Source: Trichoplax adhaerens (Eukaryota; Placozoa; Uniplacotomia; Trichoplacea; Trichoplacidae). From it: a stretch of 64,000 bases of DNA. The notes beneath the pieces were generated by a model, which searched no databases, was not told the origin of the DNA, and worked only from the letters and a program-made list of their open reading frames with translations. The stretch is taken from positions 96,678-160,677 of the forward strand of contig NW_002060946.1 in assembly GCF_000150275.1 (NCBI RefSeq), written 5' to 3'. The number at the start of each line of letters is the position of its first letter. Positions within the stretch are counted from its first letter, which is position 1. Made by a program: the position numbers and the translations under genes. Below are positions 1-12,200 of this stretch, piece after piece.

Positions 1-456
1 ACATTCCCTGGTAGTTTCTCTAAAACTGCCTGGCGCAACTACAACAGACAATATAAATGTTCAATTTAGGTATAGATAATTGCTTGATTAGTGCATTCAT
101 TACTATTTACCTCTTCTTGGCGGCGTTCTTCGTCTCGTCGAAATTCTTCTTGCTCAGGAGTTGGTTCTTGCGGTGGCTTCAATAACGGAATCGCGTAAAG
201 TAGACATTAATAACTCTATCTAATTGTTATCTGTCGATCGTGATAGTATTATACTGTATGTAACCTACTACCATTTCACCAATGTCAAACTGAAGTTGTA
301 TTAGCAAATCTCAATTAATTAATCATCATTATTCATCCAATGTTGCTAGTCATAAACCTCCGTAGTATGAATAACGATATAATTATGTCAAATGTTTATC
401 CTTACTTGAAAACTAAGATCCAATAGTTGTTCACCAGTAGTTTCGTCAGTACTCAT
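1..456 (-). CDS. Unrecognised coiled-coil protein, first three exons (5' part; runs off left edge)
   Basis: Three minus-strand exons join in phase 0: exon 1 456-406 (17 codons from an ATG, then GTAAGG), exon 2 176-111 (22 codons, then GTAAAT) and exon 3 38-1 after a TAG acceptor. The product starts MSTDETTGEQLLDLSF, continues with a Pro/Glu/Gln stretch (PPQEPTPEQEEF) and then a highly charged helix (RRDEERRQEE, LRQAVLEKLPGNV) that looks like the start of a coiled coil. No signal peptide or membrane segment is visible. I do not recognise the family. The matching phases, good donors and consistent composition argue that the gene is real; the rest of it lies left of the window. Palindrome arrays lie about 2 kb upstream. 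Confidence 0.6.
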
Positions 457-2460
457 CTTGATATTTTAATGTTGCTATATTCAGAGAAGTTAACAACGAT
501 AATACAACGTCATCAACGATTATCATCGCCATTATTAGAAAGCCATTACAACCAAATTTACTAATAGGTTTAAAATTTGTTGCTTACACTACCAATCAAC
601 TACTACTACTATTGTCTATATTTTAGTCGATTACACAATATCTGTTTGCAAAGCATTTCAACTAACACCAATAGAAAAAAGTACTGTATAGCTTCACATT
701 GTAATGATTTTATTGCTTCGATATTCATATTTTTACTCTGCAATTTAGTCTTGTAGCACAATATATTCAATTTCAAATAGATCTATTGTTCAAGTACATC
801 TACTATAAAAGATCTTCACTGTAATCATAATCAATTTACGTACAGTAGCATCCCAAGGCAACAGCTGATTGTACGTATTATTTCCAGTGACAATAATTAC
901 AAGAAGAGACAAAAGGTGGTCCAAACTAATAGCTGGTTTATATTAGTATTATGTAAAAATGGAATAGAACATGACTTTGCCACTTGATTCAATTTCGATT
1001 TTCATTACATACAATTATGAATATTATTTTTAATTATTACTTTGACTATATTTTACAAATTTAGAGAGGGACCAGTCGCGGGATATTTTATAAGATGGTA
1101 GAGAGGAATTATACTCTAGACAACTCACGAAAGATTTTAATCCGTATTATTAAAGCGCTATTTTTTTTAACCCTTACGCTTTAAGTTGGCACATAACAGG
1201 CGAGTAATAAATAAATAATAACCATAGTTACAGTAATTCTTCGAATAAATAGATAAGGGATAGAAGGATATCAAACAATAAAATTACTTCTGCAATGATA
1301 AAATTATGATGTATACCGCTGTATAGGTATACTTATATCATCATTATATGTGCATCATCGTTATTTCAGTCATTTGCAAACTTACAGCATTCGAATGTAT
1401 GTTTAAACTCGTAGGAAGTAAAAAGATGAAAGCATTTGGCAATAATCACTTCTTCAATGGCAATGATGTATTACACTGTCTATATATCTATATCGTAATG
1501 ATATGTGCATTCCTTGCTATGATTCAGATGAAGCTAATTCATTTATTGCGCAAATGATTCATCCAGTAGTCTTTACTACTGTCACTCTTCTGTGGGGATG
1601 AATATTACGGTACAATCGTATCATGTACTGTTGCATGAAGAAGAGGATCAAGCTCAATTTATCTACGATTCTAGAAAATTGGACAAACAGGATGTTATCA
1701 TCATGTTGTCTTATTAGTATCAGCTTGAACTATATTGCAATCTAAAATAGTATAAGTACCAACATTCTACCTTTATGACACAACGATTGATCATTTTCAA
1801 TTTTTATAATAACTATTCACGAAAGAGGAATTAATTGAATAAATCTAAACAAATAAAAGAGCACAGGTAACTTTCTAGTACAACATTGTCCTTTCAAATG
1901 TATAGAATTTTCTATTCTTATCACGTCATACTCTAAGTTTCAATCATAAGATGCCATCCAATTCCAATGTCAATAAATCAGTGCAATTCTTGCAAAATTG
2001 AAGGGTAAAACTTATAAAATCTGTATTCATCTATTAGTCAATGATAGATAAGACAGGTGGTATACTCAATTCATCTTCTTTCTTCCAATTTTGTCATTAT
2101 CATACTGTCTACTGTATGCAGTATCTTACAAAAGTACCAATAGTCATAAGATGCATATTAGCTGAACAAGCCATAACAACCAGTAAGACTATTGCATCGA
2201 CGAATTGAAGTAACATTGTTGACAGAAATGATGGTGAAGATAGCAACTTACCAAAATGGAGAAGGGCATTGGACGAGTCCAACTTGCAAACAACTTGATT
2301 CAGTGTGGCGCCAAATACACTACTGTACTCTACTGACTACAGTAGTAGACTCGATTGCTCGACGATGGACTAGACTGATGCGAGCAGTCTTGATGAATTT
2401 AATACCAATCCAATCATCGTCTTCAGCCAGACAAGTCTGGCTGGACGATGGCTACAATCT
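457..2460. other. Intergenic, no supported gene
   Basis: AT-rich DNA with scattered stops in all frames. One short stretch (1599-1718) reads as an ATG-initiated peptide of 39 codons (MNITVQSYHVLLHEEED...) and overlaps a second open frame. There is no paired splice structure, so I do not call it. On the minus strand a good donor (GTAAGT, near 2249) follows a short ATG-initiated reading (MPFSIL), which could be a first exon of an unplaced gene. Confidence 0.4.
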
Positions 2461-2640
2461 ACTGTACTGCACAGTACTGTACACTGTACAGTACTGTAGA
2501 TCACGTGGCCTGACATGACCGTACTGTAGTCTGTCCAGTGTAAGGTACTAGCACCACTCCACTGTACTGTACAGTGTACAGTGTACAGTACAGTACGTCA
2601 TAAAAAGAATAAAAAGAATAGTGTACTGTACAGTACAGGG
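2461..2640. repeat. ACTGTACAGT-type palindrome array (left cluster 1)
   Basis: This stretch is built from overlapping TGTACAGT / ACTGTACA words. 2472-2496 is a near-perfect 25-bp palindrome with one central mismatch, and 2561-2594 is a second near-palindrome of 34 bp. Such sequence can fold into hairpins or a cruciform. The same word family recurs at 2862-2972, 32549-33090 and 59738-60130. The last two sit beside gene starts, so a promoter-associated repeat is one reading and a satellite-like array is another. Confidence 0.8.
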
Positions 2641-2665
2641 TGTCTCATAAGTATTTCCCACTGTT
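2636..2665 (+). mobile_element. Possible Tc1/mariner-like terminal repeat
   Basis: A TA dinucleotide is followed by CAGGGTGTCTCATAAGTATT, which resembles the outer ends of mariner-type DNA transposons (CAGGGTGTCCC...). I found no inverted partner downstream and no transposase reading frame, so this would be at most a solo or decayed end. Confidence 0.2.
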
Positions 2666-2723
2666 TGAAATTATATGACATTATAATTTCAAGTCCTTAT
2701 TAGACAAATTTTGTATCATTTTG

Positions 2724-2895
2724 TTGCTCAAGATACTGTTTGGTAAGGTATCTTATAGGGAGGAATACAACTACAATATTTGTACGCCATAAAAAGAAAG
2801 AATAGTGTATTCACTGTTGCTCAAGATACTGTTTGGTAAGGTATCTTATAGGAGGAATGCAACTACAGTACATTTGTACGTCATTCCAAGAATAG
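2724..2895 (+). repeat. Tandem duplication, 93-bp period, two copies
   Basis: TTGCTCAAGATACTGTTTGG starts at 2724 and again at 2817. Both copies continue through GTAAGGTATCTTATAGG and an AACTACA...TTTGTACG segment before the second copy diverges near 2895. The tail of the unit (TACGTCATAAAAAGAA...AATAGTGTACTG) is also related to 2594-2627, so the block is a small higher-order repeat embedded in the palindrome clusters. Confidence 0.8.
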
Positions 2896-2972
2896 ATTTC
2901 CGTACTGTACTGTACAGTACAGTAATACGATACGGTACTGTGTACTGTACACTACAGTACATTGTACAGTCG
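2862..2972. repeat. ACTGTACAGT-type palindrome array (left cluster 2)
   Basis: 2903-2924 is a perfect 22-bp palindrome with 11-bp arms TACTGTACTGT. It is followed by further TACTGTAC / GTACAGT words up to 2972. The adjoining 2975-3065 is richer in G+C than its surroundings and, on the minus strand, contains an open stretch ending at a GTGAGT donor. This looks promoter- or exon-like, but I could not link it to a gene. Confidence 0.75.
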
Positions 2973-3065
2973 CGGGTTTTCGACTCACTTTGCGCCTTTC
3001 TTGGGCAAAATGAGAAAGCAGCGCTCTAGCTCCTTTGCGCCATCTTCCTTGCTGCTCGCTTTTTA

Positions 3066-5814
3066 GAATCACAATAGTTTAATGACTCCACTTTGTGCTT
3101 CACTGAATTGGGAGTATACAACAGCAACGGTTACCCTACTTATCCTTCGTGATGACTGCCCGGAGTATGCAGAATGAAGAGTGCAACATTTCCTAGATCA
3201 TGTGTTTATCAGTGCAAGTACTGTATCTCCAAAGGAATTGCACGACAGCATCCATTTTCTTTGTTACTTTTACTTTATTATAAGGATTGGTTCTTTTGCC
3301 AAGGACTATCTGCATTTATCTCTCAAGCAAAAATAAAATCATTCCATGACGCACACCGGCCACTTGAATCGGGCTGTGAAGAATTGACAATATCATAATA
3401 TTATTATCCAAGCTTCAAACCATGAACAATTTTGACGTAGAACCACAAAATGCAGTTTTCTCGCGATATGGCATACTAGTTAAATACTGTGTACTACTTA
3501 CTACTAGACTACAACGTAGCCATGGCTGTTAATCCGTCATCACTACCATATGATTCACGTGCACTGATTTCAAAATACCGTAATGTTGTAAGAGTTGAGA
3601 GACCGCTCTGCTACGGCACAGCAGTAATTTTTTGTTATGCATTCGAGAGAAATGAATCAATGACATCAGCCAATTAATATCTAAGCAAGACGTAAAAAAA
3701 TACGTTATCAACTCAAGTATACTGTGTCATGGACTATTTGACCAGGTACACTATATCTTCGACATGTCTGCATTCCGTAAAGTACATAGAAACTTCTTTG
3801 AGAAGTAAACATCCTTAGAACTTCTGTGCAACTCTCCTAACACCTAGTAAATTAGTTGAAATATAAAAATTAGAAATGAACTACAGTATGAATATAAAAC
3901 TCTTTGCATAGATGACTGATTTACTTACATATACCCGTAGCATCTACATTGCATACTACTAGAGAAGCGATGAATTACAGCAGTATCGCGATTATTATTA
4001 CTGTGAACTGAAAGCGCCTTACAGTGCACCTTTTATTGGTGATAAAAGTAGGTGAAATTACTGTCCAGTGTGCAACAGGGCCGTGATGTACTTTTAGAGT
4101 TATGACGATGTTTGAAAGTGCAATATCCAATTAACAAACTTGTATATACTAATACCTGATCTAGGTAAATCCAGTATTGCCTCCAATAATTATTTATCCT
4201 CTCATCTAATTCAAGCGCATTCGAAACTGGATTGCTTGAAAATTATCCTATTACTCCCAAAGTTTCCTACAATGTTGATAAATTCTTATCCTATGAAATG
4301 GATGGAAACTTTTAGAAGTTTCCGTATTGCATTGCTATTTAAAACTATAGTGTAAAGTACTGTACTGCAGTACGTTCGTATATGTGAGAAATACTTGTAT
4401 AGGATAGATATATCGCTAGACCACGATAAGTACAGTAACTACTACCGATATCATATTATTCCATCAATTCATTCAGACATTGGCGTAACGATAAATACAC
4501 ATCATCATATACTCTTATAGGCTTATTATTTGAATTAATACTTTAGCAATCTGAAGTAAATGCAATATGGAAATCAAATATTGCATTGCTATCGAAAGCT
4601 ATAGACTTGTGAATTACAGTATCTACATATACAAATCTATGGTATTGAATCAATACTTTCGCATTCTGGAATAAATGTAGATGTACTTCATAAAATATAG
4701 TCTAGATTATCTGTAAGTAAACAGTAGGTGTATCACAATTAATACTCTGAGACAAGGAAACGTACAGTAAAAGTCTATAAGTAACTACTGACTTCAACGT
4801 TCTTTTACCAAACGTTAAACACACACAGCAAAGTACCGTAAAGATAGAATCTTTATTAGCATAGACACATTTACAACTTTTCACCACACAACCCAACTCC
4901 AATGTTCACGTTTATATAGAAACCGGCTAATCTGTAAACAACATTATTATTATACCTTACTAGGAGAGATATCTCGAACTGAGACGTTCCTTACAGAACT
5001 TTTATATAAGAAAATATTTTTCGTCTCTTACTCATACTAAATTTTGATCTAAGCATGTATGTTGTCTAGTTCAACTATCATTAGCTAGAACTATATTAGA
5101 ACCATAACTAAAGGCATCGAAGAGTAGTATAAATACCCCGGCGCTGCTAATTTAAAGGGAGGGCAGGCGTTACTAGAACCTGAATCATCTCACTACTATC
5201 TACACATAATAACAAATAATATCAAATATGTAATAAGCTATTACAAATAATATCCATGTTAAGGCACTACTTATCGTACCTAGTACTACAAATATGAATA
5301 TTTCCCATATTAGCTATTACCGCACTATTCAACTATCCTAACGGTAAGGTAACACCGCAACAAGATGCAGGGCTACGATATTATGAATATGCATCATCCA
5401 ATTACAAGTAATTATATCATTATTGCAACTTATAACTTTCACCAATGCCAATACATCCAATAACTCAAATCGTCAAAACGTATAAAACTGCTAAGAGAAC
5501 GCTTACAACAAGAGATCAATTTTGCCATCTTCGTGATGAATGATAATAATTATTAGTGACCCTTTGGATTTAAAAAATACTCAAGTACCATCTATTTTTT
5601 ATCATTTTTATAAATTGTCAATGTCACTCTAGCATTAGGAAATAAATCCAGATATAGCGAATGAAAAGCAGAAGTTATCAGTAATAATAGATGCCCCAGT
5701 TTAGCAACATCAATCCTTATAATACAGTTACAGTATTTTATTCATGCAACTTCAACAGCAACAACTTTAACTAGCAACAGCCGACAACCCTTCTAATTTG
5801 TACTTAATATTATA
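3066..5814. other. Intergenic, no supported gene
   Basis: Several ORFs of 60-75 codons occur here, none with recognisable motifs or paired splice sites. 3130-3400 is somewhat richer in G+C and has several overlapping open frames, but nothing is assignable. A short GTACTGTACTGCAGTAC palindromic word lies near 4356-4372. Confidence 0.4.
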
Positions 5815-6237
5815 ATGAAATTTCTCTTTCATTTCATTTTCGCACGGCAATGGAAAATAAATCCAACTGTAAGCATTGTTCGTGAAATGTTGAAATTATC
5901 AGTAACTACAGAAATACGAGACAGTAAATTAATCTGTATATCTGATTGTTATAGCTCAATAAATACAATTTTACAGATAATAAGCGACTCTTACTTTGAA
6001 AATTATTCAAATACTGCTTGTTCTCAACCAGTAGTACCCATGAAACGTAAAAATAAGACTAATTTTTCATTTCAAATTGGACAATTGGAAAAGGTTATAG
6101 TACAATATATAATCATTTATGTACATTGCATAGGAAATAATCAACGTATTAATCCATTACATAACCTGTACAAGTATACAGTGCACAGCTATCTCCAGCG
6201 TAATTTTCAGATTTATGAAATATGCTACTCGAGATAG
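5815..6237 (+). CDS. Unassigned 140-aa ORF
   Basis: A single ATG-initiated open frame of 140 codons ends at a TAG stop. It is long for such AT-rich DNA, where chance stops are frequent, so it deserves a listing. The N-terminus MKFLFHFIFA is hydrophobic but is followed at once by RQWK. The remainder is mixed, with several Cys and Asn and no domain I recognise. There are no flanking exons, and an AT-rich gene desert surrounds it. It could be an orphan gene, a single exon of an unplaced gene, or chance. Confidence 0.25.
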   Translation: MKFLFHFIFARQWKINPTVSIVREMLKLSVTTEIRDSKLICISDCYSSINTILQIISDSYFENYSNTACSQPVVPMKRKNKTNFSFQIGQLEKVIVQYIIIYVHCIGNNQRINPLHNLYKYTVHSYLQRNFQIYEICYSR

Positions 6238-9200
6238 TCGATTCTAATAGATGCAATAAGAAATTAGGCTGGCTCCAGGGCACCATAATTAATGAATAGA
6301 ACAACAAGCGATCATTAGTATGGCCTATAAGTGTTATGATTAGTTAAAGTTTAACGTATTATAAATAACAGTAACCTTTATCGACTCGGGAATTAAAGAA
6401 GTACTGTACAAATGGTAATTTATTGCACCTGCAGAAAGACGATTGCATAGATATTACAGCTAATTATTCTATTTATAAATTATACGAAAACCAGACTACA
6501 AGGCAACTTTATATTTTATCTCTAATGCAAGAAATGTCTAGAAGTTTGCGACAAAATATCTGTAATGGGAATAATTTTTCGTGCTTCATCTTTAATTAAA
6601 ATTAGTAGCAAAGACATCTACGTAAATTGAATTTCTTATTCTCAGGTAGTGACAACAGCAACCCAATATTATCACACTGTGTGACCTATCAGACGATTTA
6701 AAGTATATGATAATGGATCAAAAGGTAACTTTCTTCAATCTTGAATTCAAGAAATATCAGGTTTGTGAAAAAAATTTACGACAATGCAGTATTAAGTTAG
6801 TTATCTTGTTGAGATAGAGCAACCAATAAACAAAGTACGGGTAATTCTATAGTCAAAAATTATATTAATGTCAATAATATCCAGAGTAACTATAGTTGTT
6901 CAATTAGGGCAACATAAAGCTACAGATCTTCAAAAGCAATTCTTTTTCATGAATAAATTGTAACGTCAGTAATGAATATTATCAGAATTATTTCTTAAAT
7001 TAAGGTAAAGCAATAAATATGTTGAGCTTCTTTATCCACAAATTGCGACAAAATCAGTATTATAACATTATTTGAGTTACCCGCTAAACTAGATCAGTAT
7101 TGTAATAATTCAATACTATAATTTGCTATATAACTATAGCATAGCAAAAAAAGATCCTAACGAAACTTTATTCCATCTTAAATCTAATACATAGTCCCCG
7201 ATAACATCTGCACAAGATGTAAGAATAATCATACTATAAATTGTTTATATAATGTTATCACATTATACGAAGTGCTAGTTCGCTCAAAAGTATGAAATAG
7301 ACGACAAAGCAACTTTATTTTATTCTAGATCCCAAAATTTCCGTAATAAATATCGAAAACATAAATTTTATGAGAGACTTTATCTGAATGCATTCTAGTG
7401 TTATAGATTACAAGCAATTCCACACGATAGATTGTGATAGCATCTGTTATATGCCACAATTGCTCTGTAGCATAAGCCAACAAATAAAATTTCTAATAAC
7501 AGACAACAATGCAACTTTATTCACACCGAAATTAAAAAAATCATAGAGCTTTAAACACCAATTGGAGGAAATCTCTACATTTATTTATTCAAAATTTGAA
7601 CAATAGCAATCCACCCTTGAATTCTATCAAGTGCGTAGTACCACTCTAAATAATTCTATCATAATAATTTACATGGATCTGATTACACAATCTTATTCAA
7701 AAAGCAAATTGTTTCATTAAAAATATTATTTACCCAAAAGGTAGATATAAATCTTTCTTTATTTTTAATTATAATTATCAATTGATCCAAACTACATTTA
7801 ACCGGTATTTCATTTAATTACTCATATCCACATTATATCGACTATGGTAATTAATGTAGTCTTAGAGATATTATCAATTATTTGGTGCGCAATTTATTAA
7901 ATATTGCCGATCCTAGATAGCATTGTGTAGCAATAATTGATTATAATACATAATACTGGTTTCTCAATTCTACAGTATTGGATGAACTAAAATTTTTAAC
8001 CAATCCGTCAAAGATATTAACTTTAAAATAATAACATCGGCTGCCCGATGTAAACATTAAAACTAATTGTTCTATACTCAATTAAACGGCTGAAACTATT
8101 TTATAAGCTTACAATTGAAACAAGAATACTAAGAAATAATTATATAAGTATCGATAGCCGTCACGCCCTAAAGATCAAGTACTGTATATTAGGAGCAAAA
8201 TATTCAATAATACCATATAGCCTAGAATTGTAGTGTTAACAATAGTTTTTACAGTAAGAAATGCCCAATTCGTGTTTTGCATTAATTTAATAAACTGAGA
8301 GACAATAATTCATATTAGATAGGTATTACCATTTATGAACACCTTATAAGAATAACTGAATATATTATTTACAGATCGTAATGAAACTTTATTTAAATTT
8401 ATGATATTACCTTTAAAACTTATTTACTTGATTTAAGTCAAGCTAGTTGCCTTATATATGATATTCTATGCTGAAAATTCTCCCTTATTCTACTAATCAT
8501 GTTTATTAATTGAGCATTAGATGATAATGTGATATCATTTTATATGATCAGCTATTTTAGAACTTACTTTCATACGTATGTATAGTAGCAGGTTAACCAA
8601 ACAGAAATTTAATTCAGCAACTTTTACAATTAAAAAAAGTATCAGTAGTTACGAGCATTACATCTCTACCATATCTCTATAAGGGGAATCATATTGATAA
8701 CTAGAAAGATGAAGTTGAAAGATGAATTTAAATAAGGAAACGATTGTATTTCAACACTTAAAAAAATTATTTATTTACAGTATTAGTCATAGATTAGTAT
8801 ATCAGAATTATGTTGTTCATAATCGAGATGCTATTCAATTTTTTTAATAGTATTAATTCATTTCTAGCATAATTGAATGCCTTTCAAGTTTTAAAAATTG
8901 ATAAAATTAAAACTGGAAGCTTTAAACACTCGAATTTAAGGTATTTCTTACAAGACTATAATACAATTAACAATGTAGCATTGTAGCAAATAGAAGTAAA
9001 CATGTTGTAAAAGATGATAACTGTCATCCTTTGTAATATTATAATTTAATTATAGAAGCCACATCATTTTATATCATTCATTATCCAATTTAATGAAACT
9101 TTAGATTTAATGTTTTAAAATTGAATCACATTGAGCTACTTAATTGACTGACATAGAATGTGTTTACTTTGCCATTTTTATAGACTTTTACTGTATAGTT

Positions 9201-12200
9201 TTTGAATAAATTATAGTTAGTAGATAAAAATTATACAGTAATTCAACATTTAATATCCGTAAGTTAACATCAACGTTAAATCGACTACAAGCTACTCCGT
9301 GCTATTAATTCTTACATCTACCCTACCTTAGTTTATATTCTACAACAGCAGCTAGTATATCGGAAAATAATAGCCTAAATTTATTCTAGCATAGCATCGG
9401 TAATATGTGTATCTCTAATTTAATAGCGCAGAGTACCTATAAACAATCACAGTTTAAAAGGCCATACGCGATCAATATTATAAAGCTGCAAGCTTAAAGG
9501 TAATTCTTAAAAGGGCATTATAACATAGCTAATTTGCTTGAATAATTAATGAACGATATAAGAAACAATAAATTTAATCCTTATTATAATAAAATCAAGA
9601 TCATTGTTATACAAAGCTGGCCTAACCTATCATTTAAAGCCTCCATATTCAGTCATTCTAATCCTGATATCATCAAATTTTGAATAGATTACGTCATTAT
9701 CATATTCAGTTCTAATTATTATATTTTTCGTATTGATTCTGGAAGCACTTTCTAATATATACATAGAATTTTCAGTTAAAGTGATCGAGATTTTATTGGG
9801 ATGTCGATATTTCTATTAATGAACTACCACACAAATCATTGTTTATCAGCCGATTTGACTTCAATCCCGATAGTCCGGAATATTAATCAAACAAAATTCT
9901 TTACTGCGTACTATTATCATACTTTTAAAACGTACAGTTATTATAATTAGCTAAAATAACCCCATTAAGTTCTATTCCAATATAATTTCTACAAGCCGGA
10001 AATATTACCGAACGCAAAAAATTTGACAAGATTAGAAGCTGAAGATGAACGAGTTTTTATTCCAGGTATACACTCATATCATCATGGTATAATTTAAATT
10101 TTGGTAACATGCCTATTTGTCGTCGGTACTTTATATTTATTAAATTTTCTACGAATTTAAGTAATAAGAAAAATTCGCAAATAACTAATAAAGAAAAATC
10201 CTGATTTTGATATCCAAGTGTCTATATTAGTTATTACAATTTACTTTGGCCTTGAACTATGTCTCTGTCTTTTGATGTGCGATTATTCCTATGCACAATA
10301 ATATAATAGAGATAATGTAGACAAAGCAAGCAGGTGGCAATTATTGTTTCTATACAATGTTAAGAATCAAATTGCAAGTCCCAAGTCTAAAATTATGAAT
10401 ATTACCATATACGTATATGCATAGTGATTAACATTAACTTTCAACGAGAATGTCAAAAATGATGAGAATAAGTTTTAAATGTACTTTTTAGGCAATTGAA
10501 GTTATCGGAATGTAACCGTACTCAGATAAAGACAATTTAGGTGCGAAACTAACTGTAAATTGTATTAATTCGGCAATACGTATACTCATTGAAAACTCAT
10601 CTATGGTATAGCCCATACGATCAAATAATAGTACCAAAATCGTCAACAATTTAATGCATTACTGAGCCAGTGGAAATGATGTAGCAAATGTAATACTTTA
10701 ACTGAAGAATACGTAAAATTGTGCATATGATCCATAATCTTTTATATAACCCTAAATTAATGCCAGGGCTATAAAAAGACATTAATATTACACATACCCC
10801 TTCCTTCTATATAATTTTAATGATTTCGCATCATTTATGTGTATAATAAATATTATGATAATTTATCATTTATATTGCAAAGAATTAGTCATCAAGCCTC
10901 GAATTCTTTTAGGGACAACAATAATTAATGTGAATACCGTAATTTCTGTCTTGATGACCAAGATTCAGCTAACCTGAATAATAATAATATTTAGCATTAA
11001 AAAACAGGTATTGTGGTATAAAATGAAACAGCACCAAGTAGCAGACCCTATTTTCATTCAGTAAATTGAATGCATATAAGACAATTTCAGTATCAATATC
11101 AATCTTTAATTATATCAAACATTTGTTATGATAACTTTTATTCTTATAAATATCAATCAATACATTAAAATAGCGATGATGTCTAGTCAGTTAATGCATT
11201 ACCTTTAATAGATGCCATCCTCATTTGTAAAGAGTATAGTGGCGACAAAGTCCATATAAGGATTTAAAAAGGATTGTTAGAGTTCAGATGGAGTCATAAT
11301 AGTCAACACAATAATTAAATAAGTCTTCGTATTCCTCAGTTTCAGTTTCATTGTCATCTATTCTTTAATATTATATTTGAATATTCATGATCGCACACCT
11401 TCCCCTTCAAATATTCTTAATCAAATTTTAGCTCTAATTCTCTTCCAACGACATGTCGAAATTTAGGCAAATTTTTGAAGTTATTACAATTCTGCATGAT
11501 TGTATTCATTTTGTTCTTATTGGTATCATATTAGCTATTTCAATATTATCTTTAAAATGCTTATAAAAATTTTCGGGCGAAAAGAACTTTTTATATCTAA
11601 ATTACCCTATATGGCTTAGATAATTTAATCAGACTCAATTTCTTTTTAAATATCAATTTCGATACTGCATATAATGTAGTCAATTGTATCAGGAATAATA
11701 AGTAGAGCACTATTCGTCATTCTCTCCTCAGAATAACTTAACAAAGAATAGGGAATTATTTGTCCTTGAACTCAGCTTCTACCCACGCTACAACAGAAAG
11801 TTTATGCCTTTAATTTTTATAAGAAACAGTACAAATCTTAGATGATACTTTGATAGATCAAATTTTATAAAATTTATGTTGTATGTAAAATTATTGGGTA
11901 AAAGAGAAGAATCCAATCAACCTCAGATTAATATTCATAAAGTACCACCAAACACCCATTCTTTCAAATATATATGTCGCCATGATTCCGTTTAAGTTCT
12001 TAATCTGAAACTTATTGGTAAGCATTCCTATAATTTCATAATAAGTTAACCGTACTGAGGCAGTCATGTTTAGTATTAAAATATTAATATGGCCATAAAA
12101 GATGAAAATCATTAATAACGAGTAGGTTCGGCGTCAGAAATATCAAGCAAAACTAACTGCTAAAATTCATTCACGTCTATATACCAAACTGAATTGTATA

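Noticed and set aside
2192-3072. ORFs of 63-108 codons with Tyr/Thr/Val/Cys-rich tails
   Set aside because: The open frames are produced by TGTACAGT-type palindromes, which lack stops in some frames.
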